A stretch of DNA of 64,000 bases from Clusia tigrina (taxonomy: Eukaryota; Arthropoda; Insecta; Diptera; Clusiidae), in contig OV050031.1 in assembly GCA_920105625.2 (NCBI GenBank), positions 70,689,995 to 70,753,994 of the forward strand, written 5' to 3'. The translations under genes and the position numbers were made by a program. Below, piece by piece: positions 1-11,052 of this stretch. The notes beneath the pieces are model-generated. The model was given only the letters and a program-made list of their open reading frames with translations, searched no databases and was not told where the DNA came from. Each line of letters opens with the position of its first letter. Within the stretch, counting starts at the first letter, position 1.

Positions 1-32
1 TGCCACAAACGTCGACGCAGCAACCACAGCAG

Positions 33-3000
33 ATGCCGCAATCGCAGCCACCAAGTACATCGACGCCGTATAATGGTGTCATGACTTTTATCGATAGCCC
101 CGGCGGTAAGTTATATCCACTGCCATCTTTCGATGGAAACCCTGAAGATTGGCCCCTGTTTTTAGCCAACTTCAGAGACACGACCAATGAATTTGGTTAT
201 AATAATCGCCAGAACCTTATGCGTTTGCATAAGGCACTTCAAGGGAATGCGAAGCGCGCTGTGACGTCACTACTCATATATCCTGACGACGTGACCAAAG
301 TCATGCAGGAGTTAGAGTTCAATTTTGGACGCTCTGACTTATTGATCCGCTCGCAGCTGCAAAAGGTGCAGCAGTTCCCACCGATTTATGAGAATCGACT
401 TGAGCAAGTGTTGGAATTCTCAAACCGCGTCCGAAATATTGTCGCCTTTTTTAAGTCAGCAAAATGCGATCACCATTTGGCCAACCCTACTCTTCTTGAG
501 CAGCTTATTGGAAAGCTTCCGCCCACCAAGCAATATGAATGGAGTCGACACGCCTCCAATATAACGCCTTATGCCACCGTTGAAGCCTTTGCCGACTGGG
601 TTAGTGAACTCGCAAAGGTAGTGAGCTTGATGCCAGCCATAGCTAGTACAGCTTTGCGCCAACATCAACCCCCGCAGCCGCACCAAGGGGTGCAACAAGG
701 TAATCTTCAGAACCGTCAGACCATATCACGAGGTGCTATTCCACGTCGCGTTTTGCATAGCACCGAACCTCAAGTGGAACAGCAACAACTCAGTTGTGTG
801 CAATGCAATTTGAGCCACAAACTGAGCGCATGTCGTCAATTTAAGGCGCTTAATACAAATGACAAATGGACTTTGGTAAAGCGTCACCGCCTTTGTTTTG
901 CCTGCTTGCATAGAGGGCATAACGTGCTGAGTTGCCAGGCAAGGCATGCATGTGGTATAAATGGATGCACCCGTATGCATCACAACTTACTGCACCAGAC
1001 AACTAAGCCGCTAGCAGAGCTGAAACCAGAGGATGTCGAGCATGTGCTTAACTGCCGTCAACACCAGCAGTCAAGCTTATTTAAGATACTACCCGTGGTG
1101 CTGTTTGGTCCACGTGGTAGCATACCTGTATTTGCGATGTTTGATGAAGGTTCTTCGGTCTCACTTCTTGAAGAGACCATCGCAAATCAACTTGGTCTCA
1201 AAGGCCCTACTGCACAGCTGACGCTTCAGTGGTATGGAGAGAAGCAAACCACGGAGCCATCGAAAAAAGTAAGCTTGAACGTACGTGCAGAGTGTGGTGG
1301 CCAGGAGTACCCACTCAGAAACGTACGCACCGTGAAGCAGCTTAACTTACCAATGCAGACATTCATCAAGCAACAGCATGGGCACTTCACAGATGTGCCA
1401 ATCGCCAGCTACCAAGCCGCCAAGCCAGTCCTGCTGCTGGGATTGGATAATAGCTTTTTAGGCATATCAGAGAAAACTGTCGCCGCCGGTCCAGATCAAC
1501 CTATCGCTGCGGCAACTATGTTGGGTTGGGTGGCATATGGGCCACTTCACTCAAGCACCACCTCAATGTCAAGGGTGTTGCACGTTAAAGAAGCATCTAC
1601 TTTAACACAACTGAACAGATTAGTCGAAGAGTACTTTTCTGTAGAAAGTTTTGGAGTCCGCAGCACCAGCACAGTCCTGGAGTCAGATGAGAACGCCAGA
1701 GCAAGAAAAATATATATTGAGACCACACAAAACATCGGCCAACACTATGAAGTTGGTCTATTATGGCGCAACGATGCCACTAAGCTGCCGCAGAGCTATG
1801 TTATGGCCAAGCAGCGCCTGTTAAATATTGAGGGGAAGATGTCCCGGGATGCCGCATTTGCAGCCAGATATAAAACGGAAGTCGCCAAATACATTGACAA
1901 GGGGTACGCCAAATTGTTGTCACCAGAGGCTGCTGAGAGACATAGTCCTACAACCTGGTACCTTCCTCACTTTGGTGTAGTGAACCCGCATAAGCCGGAT
2001 AAGCTTCGTATCGTCTTTGATGCTGCAGCTGCTATTTCTAACGTATCGCTCAACTCAGTATTATTAAAGGGTCCTGAGCATGCGCAGCCACTTTTGGCCA
2101 TCATGCACAAATTTCGACAAGGAAGTATTGCTGTTGCAGGAGATATTCAAGAAATGTTCTCACAAGTCCGCATACGAGCTGAAGACCAGGACTCACAGCG
2201 CTTTCTTTGGAGAGACGGAAATTCAGCCGAGCCAATCCGTGTCTACTCAATGATGTCGATGATCTTCGGAGCGATTTGTTCGCCGTGTTGTGCAGAATAC
2301 ATAAAAAACGTGAACGCAGCACAGTTTTTGCCTCACATGCCACGTGGCGCAAAAGCTATCATTGACAACACCTATGTGGATGACCTGGGCATAAGTTTTG
2401 ATGACGTACAGGAGGCCGAGAAGGTAATGTTTGAGGCCCGGAAGATAAACGCTGCCGCAGGATTCACGCTCAGGAATTTCGTATCAAACTGCAAGAAGCT
2501 GCAGGTCAAACTGAATGGTAGCCAAGTCAAGCAACAAGAAGTTGTCAACACTGAACTGCAGCCAACAACAGAGAAGGTGCTGGGTATGTTTTGGAACTCT
2601 GGAGTCGACAGGTTTGAATTCCACTTTAAGTTCCATAGAATTCCACGCCAGGTGCTGGAGTACAGGAGAACACCGACTAAGAGAGAGTTGCTGGGAATCG
2701 TTATGGCTATTTACGACCCCTTTGGCCTCCTAGCCAACATCACTATTTTCGCCAAGCTACTTCTGCAGTCGCTGTGGAAGCGGAAAATCCAGTGGGATGA
2801 GCAGCTGCCATCAGATTTGGAGAAACAGTGGTTTGCATGGTGGAACGTTTTTCAGGGCGTGAAAAACTTTTCAGTCCCGCGTTGCTTGTCGTATTTGTTG
2901 CCGAATGCCGATGATATACAGCTGCACATATTCGTTGATGCTAGTGAAAGTGCATTTACAGCAGTCGCCTTTTTGCGTGTTTGCAAAGCAAACGAGGTAG

Positions 3001-4979
3001 AAGTCGCATTCGTTGCTGCCAAAACGAGATGTGCACCTGCAAAGGGTATGACCGTACCACGCCTGGAATTGCAAGCGGCCGTACTAGGAAGCCGACAGAA
3101 GACTTCGATTGAAAACTGTCATGATTTCAAGATCAACGCTACGACATTTTGGAGCGATTCCAAGACAATTCTGCTTTGGCTTCGTTCCGCAACTCGTAAG
3201 TATAAGCAATTCGTTGCCTACCGTATTGCTGAGATACTTGCCACTTCCACGCCGATGCAATGGCGCTGGATACCAACATCGATGAACGTCGCCGACGATG
3301 CAACTAGAGCCAAGTTGCCACAGTATATAGAGCAAGACAGCCGTTGGATATTGGGTCCAGATTTCTTGTGCCAAGAAGAAATACACTGGCCTCGAGAAGC
3401 TGGGATGCTTCTCTCAGAGCACTGTGTATCTGAAGAAGCTGTTAATCAGGTGTTACACATAATAAACACAGACAATATTCTTGATAGTTTGATCAAGTTT
3501 TCATCCTACATGAAGACGTTGAGGGTGACAGCATGGATATTTCGGTTCATTCGCAACGCCAAATCTAGATCCCGTCAGTTTGGAGAGCTCACAGCAGCTG
3601 AAGTTTCTGATGCTGAAAAATTTGTATGCTGTCGCGTACAATACGAGTCATTTGCAGATGAAATGTCAGCCATACGCGCAAGTACAGGAATTTCAAAGAC
3701 CAGTGCCATATTTAAGCTCACGCCGATGCTGTATCCTGATGGTCTGCTAAGAGTCAACGGAAGAATCGACGCCGCTAATTACATTCCTGAATCAGCCCGA
3801 CGCCCGATAATATTACCGCAGAAACATCGCGTGTCTCAGCTGATAATGAAGCATTACCACCAAAAGAGACATCACCAGAACGACTGCCTAACAATAAATG
3901 AAATGCGGCAAAAGTTCTGGGTGCCTCATGCTCGCACATTATTAAAAAGGATCAAGAGGGATTGTGTCATTTGTATTACCGCTCGAGCCAAGCCATCTGT
4001 GCCACTTATGGGACAGTTACCCACAGACCGCCTAACACCGTACGTCCGACCTTTTACCTACTCAGGGGTGGACTACTGTGGACCATTCTGCGTTGCTATC
4101 GGCCGCAGACGAGAGAAACGTTGGGTGGCTTTATTCACTTGCCTCACCACTCGAGCCCTACATTTGGAGGTGGCAGAAGATCTGTCCACCGATGCATTTT
4201 TAATTTGTTTCAGGAATTTTGTGAACCGTCGCGGTGTGCCGATTAGAATTCGTAGCGACAATGGCACCAACTTTATAGGTGCGCAAAAGGAGTTTCGCCA
4301 GGAGAACCGCTTATTTGACGTAGATCGGGTTCGACGGGCAATGTCAAAGGAAAACATAGAGTGGATTTTTAATTGCCCAGCCAATCCTAGCGCTGGAGGT
4401 TGTTGGGAGCGGCTTGTCCAATGCGTGAAACGCCTGCTACAGAGAACCCTGAAGGATGAGGCACCACGCTTGGAGACCTTCCGCAGCGCACTGATTGAGG
4501 CGGAAAATATAATAAACAGCCGTCCACTTACAGAACTTCCTATAACCCATGAAGAAGAGGAACCACTTACTCCGAACCACTTCTTGAGTGGCTGCCTCAA
4601 TTCCACTCAAACACCTGCACCGGAAGATGAGAAAATCTGTCTGCGCAAACAATGGAGAATTGCGCAGAACCTGAAGGATCGTCTGTGGAAAAGGTGGATT
4701 GTGGAGTACTTGCCACAACTTTTGCATCGACAAAAATGGAGGAGTACAGCCTCACCACTAAGAGTAGACCAACTGGTTGTTGTATGCGATCCTGTCTTAC
4801 CTAGAAGCCAATGGGTCAAAGGGCGAATAATTGAAGTCTTCACTGCCAAGGACGGCCAAGTCCGGAGTGCCGCGGTACGCACCAGCCGCGGTATTATCCG
4901 TCGACCTGCATCTAAGCTAGCCGCTTTAAGTTTCGTGGATCCCAGTATGAATCCACCGGGAGGTGGGATGTCGCACTAA
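33..4979 (+). CDS. BEL/Pao Gag-Pol polyprotein (5'-partial)
   Basis: Retrotransposon polyprotein for particle formation, processing, reverse transcription and integration. Numbering from the ATG at 33: Gag-like DUF1759-type region about 28-190; zinc knuckles C255-C258-H262-C267 and C288-C291-H296-C301; aspartic protease with FDEGSS, D371 (the BEL-type variant of DTG/DSG); reverse transcriptase about 640-820 with D704 (GDIQEMF) and YVDD at 781-784; RNase H with D969, E1012 and D1042, then NVADDATR near 1086; integrase HHCC domain from about H1274 to CVIC at 1311-1314; DDE core D1347 (VDYCGP), D1409 (SDNGTNF) and E1459 (GCWERL); then a DUF5641-like C terminus. The frame stays open upstream of 33 to position 3 (PQTSTQQPQQ), so the true start is probably outside the window and the ATG used is only the first visible one. 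The TAA stop (4977-4979) lies inside the LTR. All catalytic residues look intact. No env follows. Confidence 0.93.
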   Translation: MPQSQPPSTSTPYNGVMTFIDSPGGKLYPLPSFDGNPEDWPLFLANFRDTTNEFGYNNRQNLMRLHKALQGNAKRAVTSLLIYPDDVTKVMQELEFNFGRSDLLIRSQLQKVQQFPPIYENRLEQVLEFSNRVRNIVAFFKSAKCDHHLANPTLLEQLIGKLPPTKQYEWSRHASNITPYATVEAFADWVSELAKVVSLMPAIASTALRQHQPPQPHQGVQQGNLQNRQTISRGAIPRRVLHSTEPQVEQQQLSCVQCNLSHKLSACRQFKALNTNDKWTLVKRHRLCFACLHRGHNVLSCQARHACGINGCTRMHHNLLHQTTKPLAELKPEDVEHVLNCRQHQQSSLFKILPVVLFGPRGSIPVFAMFDEGSSVSLLEETIANQLGLKGPTAQLTLQWYGEKQTTEPSKKVSLNVRAECGGQEYPLRNVRTVKQLNLPMQTFIKQQHGHFTDVPIASYQAAKPVLLLGLDNSFLGISEKTVAAGPDQPIAAATMLGWVAYGPLHSSTTSMSRVLHVKEASTLTQLNRLVEEYFSVESFGVRSTSTVLESDENARARKIYIETTQNIGQHYEVGLLWRNDATKLPQSYVMAKQRLLNIEGKMSRDAAFAARYKTEVAKYIDKGYAKLLSPEAAERHSPTTWYLPHFGVVNPHKPDKLRIVFDAAAAISNVSLNSVLLKGPEHAQPLLAIMHKFRQGSIAVAGDIQEMFSQVRIRAEDQDSQRFLWRDGNSAEPIRVYSMMSMIFGAICSPCCAEYIKNVNAAQFLPHMPRGAKAIIDNTYVDDLGISFDDVQEAEKVMFEARKINAAAGFTLRNFVSNCKKLQVKLNGSQVKQQEVVNTELQPTTEKVLGMFWNSGVDRFEFHFKFHRIPRQVLEYRRTPTKRELLGIVMAIYDPFGLLANITIFAKLLLQSLWKRKIQWDEQLPSDLEKQWFAWWNVFQGVKNFSVPRCLSYLLPNADDIQLHIFVDASESAFTAVAFLRVCKANEVEVAFVAAKTRCAPAKGMTVPRLELQAAVLGSRQKTSIENCHDFKINATTFWSDSKTILLWLRSATRKYKQFVAYRIAEILATSTPMQWRWIPTSMNVADDATRAKLPQYIEQDSRWILGPDFLCQEEIHWPREAGMLLSEHCVSEEAVNQVLHIINTDNILDSLIKFSSYMKTLRVTAWIFRFIRNAKSRSRQFGELTAAEVSDAEKFVCCRVQYESFADEMSAIRASTGISKTSAIFKLTPMLYPDGLLRVNGRIDAANYIPESARRPIILPQKHRVSQLIMKHYHQKRHHQNDCLTINEMRQKFWVPHARTLLKRIKRDCVICITARAKPSVPLMGQLPTDRLTPYVRPFTYSGVDYCGPFCVAIGRRREKRWVALFTCLTTRALHLEVAEDLSTDAFLICFRNFVNRRGVPIRIRSDNGTNFIGAQKEFRQENRLFDVDRVRRAMSKENIEWIFNCPANPSAGGCWERLVQCVKRLLQRTLKDEAPRLETFRSALIEAENIINSRPLTELPITHEEEEPLTPNHFLSGCLNSTQTPAPEDEKICLRKQWRIAQNLKDRLWKRWIVEYLPQLLHRQKWRSTASPLRVDQLVVVCDPVLPRSQWVKGRIIEVFTAKDGQVRSAAVRTSRGIIRRPASKLAALSFVDPSMNPPGGGMSH
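4958..4968 (+). promoter_or_regulatory. Polypurine tract (plus-strand primer site)
   Basis: An almost pure purine run (gggaggtggga, one t) sits directly before the TG that opens the LTR. That is the expected place for the plus-strand primer of an LTR retrotransposon. It overlaps the last coding codons of Gag-Pol. The same tract recurs at 18308-18318 before the second LTR copy. Confidence 0.75.
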
Positions 4980-5232
4980 AAGCTCTGTCTTCGCCGTAAA
5001 ATGTCTCGCCGAAGTACAAACTCGTCCGGTAATTTTTGAACGAACGAGTGAGTAGCAGACGAGCAGCCGAGAAGGAAGCAGCAAATTCTAAACAACCAAG
5101 AAGCTGGCACTGAAATTTAAACCAACCACACCACAAATATAATTGAAATGTGAATTAATAATTTTTAATCTTGTTAACAAATAATTACAAATATAATTAC
5201 AAAGTTTTAGAATAATTACAAATATAATTACA
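4969..5232 (+). repeat. 3' LTR of the BEL/Pao element
   Basis: It begins TGTCGCACTAAAAGC immediately after the polypurine tract and ends ...aattaCA just before recognisable satellite, so it has TG...CA ends and is about 264 bp long. The distal half is very AT-rich, with near-repeats of aattacaaatataattaca. The Gag-Pol stop codon lies in its first 11 bases. I saw no canonical AATAAA signal. The right edge is uncertain by about 2 bp because both 5232 and 5234 give a CA end. An identical copy lies at 18319-18582. The 5' LTR needed to confirm the limits is outside the window. Confidence 0.75.
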
Positions 5233-5545
5233 CATAGGCATAGAGAAGGCAGCAGACCCCCCAATCGATAGTAGCAGCGACTGAGACGCCTACAGAGACG
5301 CTGACAGAGGCTGCGACGCCGACTGAGGCAGATAGGGGTAGATATTGGCATAGAGAATGCAGCAGCCCCCCAATCTATGGCGGCAGCGACTGAGACGCCT
5401 AGAGAGACGCTGACAGAGGCTGCGACGCCGACTGAGATGCCGACTGAGGCAGATAACAATAGATATAGGCATACAGAAGGCAGCAGACCCCCCAATCGAC
5501 AGCGGCAGCGACTGAGACGCATTCAGATAAGCTGACAGAGGCTGC

Positions 5546-5593
5546 GACGCCGTCTGAGACGCCAACTGAGACGCCGACTGAGACGCCGACTGA
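5546..5593 (+). repeat. Four-copy run of the 12-bp sub-repeat
   Basis: Four consecutive 12-mers of the form gacgccgactga lie inside one satellite monomer, the first two with single changes (gtctga, aactga). Ordinary monomers carry one or two copies. This is a direct view of the unit that makes the 110/122-bp length classes. Confidence 0.85.
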
Positions 5594-5616
5594 GGCAGAG
5601 AAGGGTAGATATAGGC

Positions 5617-8157
5617 GTAGAGAAGGCAGCAGACCCCCCAATCGACAGCGGCAGCGACTGAGACGCCTACAGAGACGCTGAAAATGGCTGCGATGCCGAC
5701 TGAGATGCCGACTGAGGCAGATAGGGGTAGATATTGGCATAGAGAAGGCAGCAGACCCACCAATCGACAGCGGCAGCGACTGAGACGCCTACAGAGACGC
5801 TGACTGAGGCTGCGAAGCCGACTGTTACGCCGACTGAGGCGCGTAGTAGTAGATATAGGCATAGAGAAGGCAGCAGACCCCTCAATCGACAGCGGCAACA
5901 ACTGAGACGCCTACAGAGACGTTGATAGAGGCTGCGACGCCGACTGAGTTGCCGACTGAGGCAGATAGGGGTAGATATAGGCATACAGAAGGCAGCAGAC
6001 CCACCAATCGACAGCGGCAGCTACTGAGACGCCTACAGAGACGCTGAGAGAGGCTGCGACGCCGACTGATGCGGATAGGGGTAGATATAGCCATAGAGAA
6101 GGCAGCAGACCCCCCAATCGACAGCGGCAGCGACTGAGATACCTACAGAGACGCTGACAGTGGCTGCGAAGCTGACATAGGCTGCGACGGCGACAGAGTT
6201 GCCGACTGAGGCAGATAGGGGTAGATATAGGCATACAGAAGGCAGCAGACCCCCCAATCGACAGCGGCAGCGACTGAGACGCCTACAGAGACGCTGACAG
6301 AGGCTGCGACGCCGACTGAGGCAGATAGGGGTAGATATTGGCATAGAGAATGCAGCAGACCCCCAATCTACGGCGGCAGCGACTGAGACTCCTAGAGAGA
6401 CGCTGACAGAGGCTGCGACGCCGACTGAGATGCCGACTGAGGCAGATAACGGTAGATATAGGCATACAGAAGGTAGCAGACCCCCCAATCGACAGCGGCA
6501 GCGACTGAGACGCATTCAGATACGCTGACAGAGGCTGCGACGCCGACTGAGGCAGATAGGGGTAGATATAGGCATAGAGAAGGCATCAGACCCACCAATC
6601 AACAGTGGCAGCGACTGAGACGCATTCAGAGACGCTGACAGAGGCTGCGACGCCGACTGAGACGCCGACTGAGGCAGAGAAGGATAGATATAGGCGTAGA
6701 GAAGGCAGCAGACCCCCCAATCGACAGCGGCAGCGACTGAGACGCCTACAGAGACGCTGACAATGGCTGCGATGCCGACTGAGATGCCGACTGAGGCAGA
6801 TAGGGGTAGATATTAGCATAGAGAAGGCAGCAGACCCACCAATCGACAGCGGCAGCGACTGAGACGTCTACAGAGACGCTGACAGAGGCTGCGAAGCCGA
6901 CTGTTACGCCGACTGAGGTGCGTAGTAGTAGATATAGGAATAGAAAAGGCAACAGACCCACCAATCGACAGCGGCAACAACTGAGACGCCTACAGATACG
7001 CTGATAGAGGCTGCGACGCCGACTGAGTTGCCGACTGAGGCAGATAGGGGTAGATATAGGCATACAGAAGGCAGCAGACCCCCCAATCGACGACGGCAGC
7101 GACTGAGACACCTACAGAGACGCTGACACAGGCTGCGACGCCAATAGAGGCTGCGACGCCGACTGAGGCAGAGAGGGTTAGACATAGGCGTAGAGAAGTT
7201 AGCAGACAACCTAATCGAGAGCGGCAACAACTGAGACCCATACAGAGAAGCTGATAGATGCTGCGACGCCGACTGATATGCCGACTGAGGCAGATAGGGG
7301 TAGATATTGGCATAGAGAAGGCAGCAGACCCACCAATCGACAGCGGCAGCGACTGAGTCGCCTTCAGAGACGCTGACAGAGGCTGCGAAGTCGACTGAGG
7401 CAGATAGCGGTAGATATTGGCATAGAGAATGCAGCAGACCCCCCATCGACGGCGGCAGCGACTGAGACGCCTACAGAGACGCTGACAGAGGCTGCGACGC
7501 TAACAGATGCTGCGACGCCGACTGAGACGCCAACTGAGGCAGAGAGGGGTAGACATAGGCATAGAGAAGGCATCAGACCCCCCAATCGACAGCGGCAGCG
7601 ACTGAGACGCATTCAGAGACGCTGACAGAGGCTGCGAAGCCGACTGTGGCGCCGACTGAGGCAGATAGGGGAAGAGATAGGCATAGAGAAGTCAGCAGAC
7701 CCCCCAATCAACAGCGGCAGCGACTGAGACGCCTACAAAGACGCTGACATAGGCTGCGACGCCGACTGAGACGCCGACTGAGGCAGATAGGGGTAGATAT
7801 AGGCATAGAGAAAACAGGAGTCCCCCCAATCGACAGCGGCAGCGACTGAGACGCATTCAGAGAGGCTGACAGAGGCTACGACGCTGACTGAGACGCCGAC
7901 TGGGGCAGATAAGGGTAGACATAGGCATAGAGGAGGCAGCAGACCCCCCAATCGACAGTGGCACCGACTGAGACGCTTACAGAAATTCTGACAGAGGCTG
8001 CGACGCCGACTGAGACGCCGACTGATGCAGATAGGGGTAGATATAGGCATAGAGAAGGCAGCAGACCCCCAATCGACAGCGGTAGCGACTGAGACACCTA
8101 CAGAGACGCTGACAGTGGCTGCGACGCCGACTGAGGCAGATAGGGGTAGATATTGGC
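5617..8157 (+). repeat. Higher-order repeat unit A (2.54 kb)
   Basis: First of three tandem higher-order units. Monomers here match those in the next unit at an offset of 2541 bp at the start, rising to 2652-2653 bp farther in (for example 7876-8097 matches 10529-10750), because unit A differs by about one monomer. It lacks a terminal stretch of about two monomers that the later units carry (10801-11052). It also matches 18967-21507 in the duplicated copy at offset 13350. Boundaries are relative, since the choice of unit start is arbitrary. Confidence 0.78.
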
Positions 8158-11052
8158 ATAGAGAAGGCAGCAGACCCCCCAATCGACAGCGGCAGCGACT
8201 GAGACGCCTACAGAGACGCTGAAAATGGCTGCGATGCCGACTGAGATGCCGACTGAGGCAGATAGGGGTAGATATTGGCATAGAGAAGGCAGCAGACCCA
8301 CCAATCGACAGCGGCAGCGACTGAGACGCCTACAGAGACGCTGACTGAGGCTGCGAAGCCGACTGTTACGCCGACTGAGGCGCGTAGTAGTAGATATAGG
8401 CATAGAGAAGGCAGCAGACCCCTCAATCGACAGCGGCAACAACTGAGACGCCTACAGAGACGCTGATAGAGGCTGCGACGCCGACTGAGTTGCCGACTGA
8501 GGCAGATAGGGGTAGATATAGGCATACAGAAGGCAGCAGACCCACCAATCGACAGCGGCAGCTACTGAGACGCCTACAGAGACGCTGAGAGAGGCTGCGA
8601 CGTCGACTGATGCGGATAAGGGTAGATATAGCCATAGAGAAGGCAGCAGACCCCCCAATCGACAGCGGCAGCGACTGAGATACCTACAGAGACGCTGGCA
8701 AGAGGCTGTGACGCCGACTGAGACGCCGACTGAGGCAGATAGGGGTAGATATAGGCATAGAGAAGGCAGCAGACCCCCCAATCGACAGTAGCAGCGACTG
8801 AGACGCCTACAGAGACGCTGACAGTGGCTGCGAAGCTGACATAGGCTGCGACGGCGACTGAGGCAGATAGGGGTAGATATAGGCATAGAGAAGGCATCAG
8901 ACCCACCAATCAACAGTGGCAGCGACTGAGACGCATTCAGAGACGCTGACAGAGGCTGCGACGCCGACTGAGGTAGATAGGGGTAGATATTGGCATAGAG
9001 AATGCAGCAGACCCCCAATCTACGGCGGCAGCGACTGAGACTCCTAGAGAGACGCTGACAGAGGCTGCGACGCCGACTGAGATGCCGACTGAAGCAGATA
9101 ACGGTAGATATAGGCATACAGAAGGTAGCAGACCCCCCAATCGACAGCGGCAGCGACTGAGACGCATTCAGATACGCTGACAGAGGCTGCGACGCCGACT
9201 GAGGCAGATAGGGGTAGATATAGGCATAGAGAAGGCATCAGACCCACCAATCAACAGTGGCAGCGACTGAGACGCATTCAGAGACGCTGACAGAGGCTGC
9301 GACGCCGACTGAGACGCCGACTGAGGCAGAGAAGGATAGATATAGGCATAGAGAAGGCAGCAGACCCCCCAATCGACAGCGGCAGCGACTGAGACGCCTA
9401 CAGAGACGCTGACAATGGCTGCGATGCCGACTGAGATGCCGACTGAGGCAGATAGGGGTAGATATTAGCATAGAGAAGGCAGCAGACCCACCAATCGACA
9501 GCGGCAGCGACTGAGACGTCTACAGAGACGCTGACAGAGGCTGCGAAGCCGACTGTTACGCCGACTGAGGTGCGTAGTAGTAGATATAGGAATAGAAAAG
9601 GCAACAGACCCACCAATCGACAGCGGCAACAATTGAGACGCCTACAGATACGCTGATAGAGGCTGCGACGCCGACTGAGTTGCCGACTGAGGCAGATAGG
9701 GGTAGATATAGGCATACAGAAGGCAGCAGACCCCCCAATCGACGACGGCAGCGACTGAGACACCTACAGAGACGCTGACAGAGGCTGCGACGCCGATAGA
9801 GGCTGCGACGCCGACTGAGGCAGAGAGGGTTAGACATAGGCGTAGAGAAGTTAGCAGACAACCCAATCGAGAGCGGCAACAACTGAGACCCATACAGAGA
9901 AGCTGATAGATGCTGCGACGCCGACTGATATGCCGACTGAGGCAGATAGGGGTAGATATTGGCATAGAGAAGGCAGCAGACCCACCAATCGACAGCGGCA
10001 GCGACTGAGACGCCTACAGAGACGCTGACAGAGGCTGCGAAGCCGACTGAGGCAGATAGGGGTAGATATTGGCATAGAGAATGCAGCAGACCCCCCATCG
10101 ACGGCGGCAGCGACTGAGACGCCTACAGAGACGCTGACAGAGGCTGCGACGCTAACAGATGCTGCGACGCCGACTGAGACGCCAACTGAGGCAGAGAGGG
10201 GTAGACATAGGCATAGAGAAGGCATCAGACCCCCCAATCGACAGCGGCAGCGACTGAGACGCATTCAGAGACGCTGACAGAGGCTGCGAAGCCGACTGTG
10301 GCGCCGACTGAGGCAGATAGGGGAAGAGATAGGCATAGTGAAGTCAGCAGACCACCCAATCAACAGCGACAGCGACTGAGACGCCTACAAAGACGCTGAC
10401 ATAGGCTGCGACGCCGACTGAGACGCCGACTGAGGCAGATAGGGGTAGATATAGGCATAGAGAAAACAGGAGTCCCCCCCAATCGACAGCGGCAGCGACT
10501 GAGACGCATTCAGAGAGGCTGACAGAGGCTACGACGCTGACTGAGACGCCGACTGGGGCAGATAAGGGTAGACATAGGCATAGAGGAGGCAGCAGACCCC
10601 CCAATCGACAGTGGCACCGACTGAGACGCTTACAGAAATTCTGACAGAGGCTGCGACGCCGACTGAGACGCCGACTGATGCAGATAGGGGTAGATATAGG
10701 CATAGAGAAGGCAGCAGACCCCCAATCGACAGCGGTAGCGACTGAGACACCTACAGAGACGCTGACAGTGGCTGCGACGCCGACTGAGGCAGATAGGGGT
10801 AGATATTGGCTTAGAGAAGGCAGCAGACCCCCAATCGACAGCGGTAGCGACTGAGACGCCTACAGAGACGCTCACAGAGGCTGCGACGCCGACTAAGACG
10901 CCGACTGAGGAAGAGAGGGGTTGACCTAGGGATAGAGAAGGCAGCAGACCCCCAATCGACAGCGGCAACAACTGAGACGCTTACAGAGACGCTGACAGAG
11001 GCTGCGACGCCGACTGAGATGTCGACTGAAACATATAGGGGTAGATATAGGC
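8158..11052 (+). repeat. Higher-order repeat unit B1 (2,895 bp)
   Basis: Nearly identical to 11053-13947 at a constant offset of 2895 bp over its whole length, with only scattered substitutions (for example a few near 9330, 9630 and 10365). It is made of about 25 monomers of distinguishable subtypes in the same order. The constant offset, with no length change over 2.9 kb, points to very recent tandem duplication of the block as a unit. Confidence 0.85.

Larger units (their letters stand above)
1..5232 (+). mobile_element. BEL/Pao-type LTR retrotransposon, 3' portion (5' end outside window)
   Basis: The segment holds, in order, a Gag-like region with two zinc knuckles, an aspartic protease, reverse transcriptase with YVDD, RNase H, integrase with an HHCC domain and DDE core, a C-terminal BEL-type domain, a purine-rich tract and an LTR. 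RT-RNase H before integrase in a single long Gag-Pol frame, with no env after integrase, is the BEL/Pao arrangement. The element is cut by the window start, so the 5' LTR, primer-binding site and target-site duplication cannot be checked. At the right it abuts satellite sequence (cataggcatagagaagg) starting mid-monomer, so it probably inserted into the array. The coding frame has no stops or frameshifts, which suggests a young copy. The BEL/Pao assignment is confident; the exact family is not. Confidence 0.93.

Noticed and set aside
1..80. Similarity of the CAG/CAA/CGACG-rich start of the gag frame to the satellite monomer, hinting that the satellite came from gag.
   Set aside because: Only short compositional likeness (gcagc, cgacgc) was seen, with no shared stretch long enough to support common origin.
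4073..4606. Antisense open frame of 177 codons within the integrase region, repeated at 17438-17956.
   Set aside because: It is a shadow of the conserved pol coding strand, and its second copy exists only because of the duplication.
4980..5232. A possible env gene or extra frame after pol.
   Set aside because: Only the AT-rich LTR lies between the pol stop and the satellite, so there is no room for an env.
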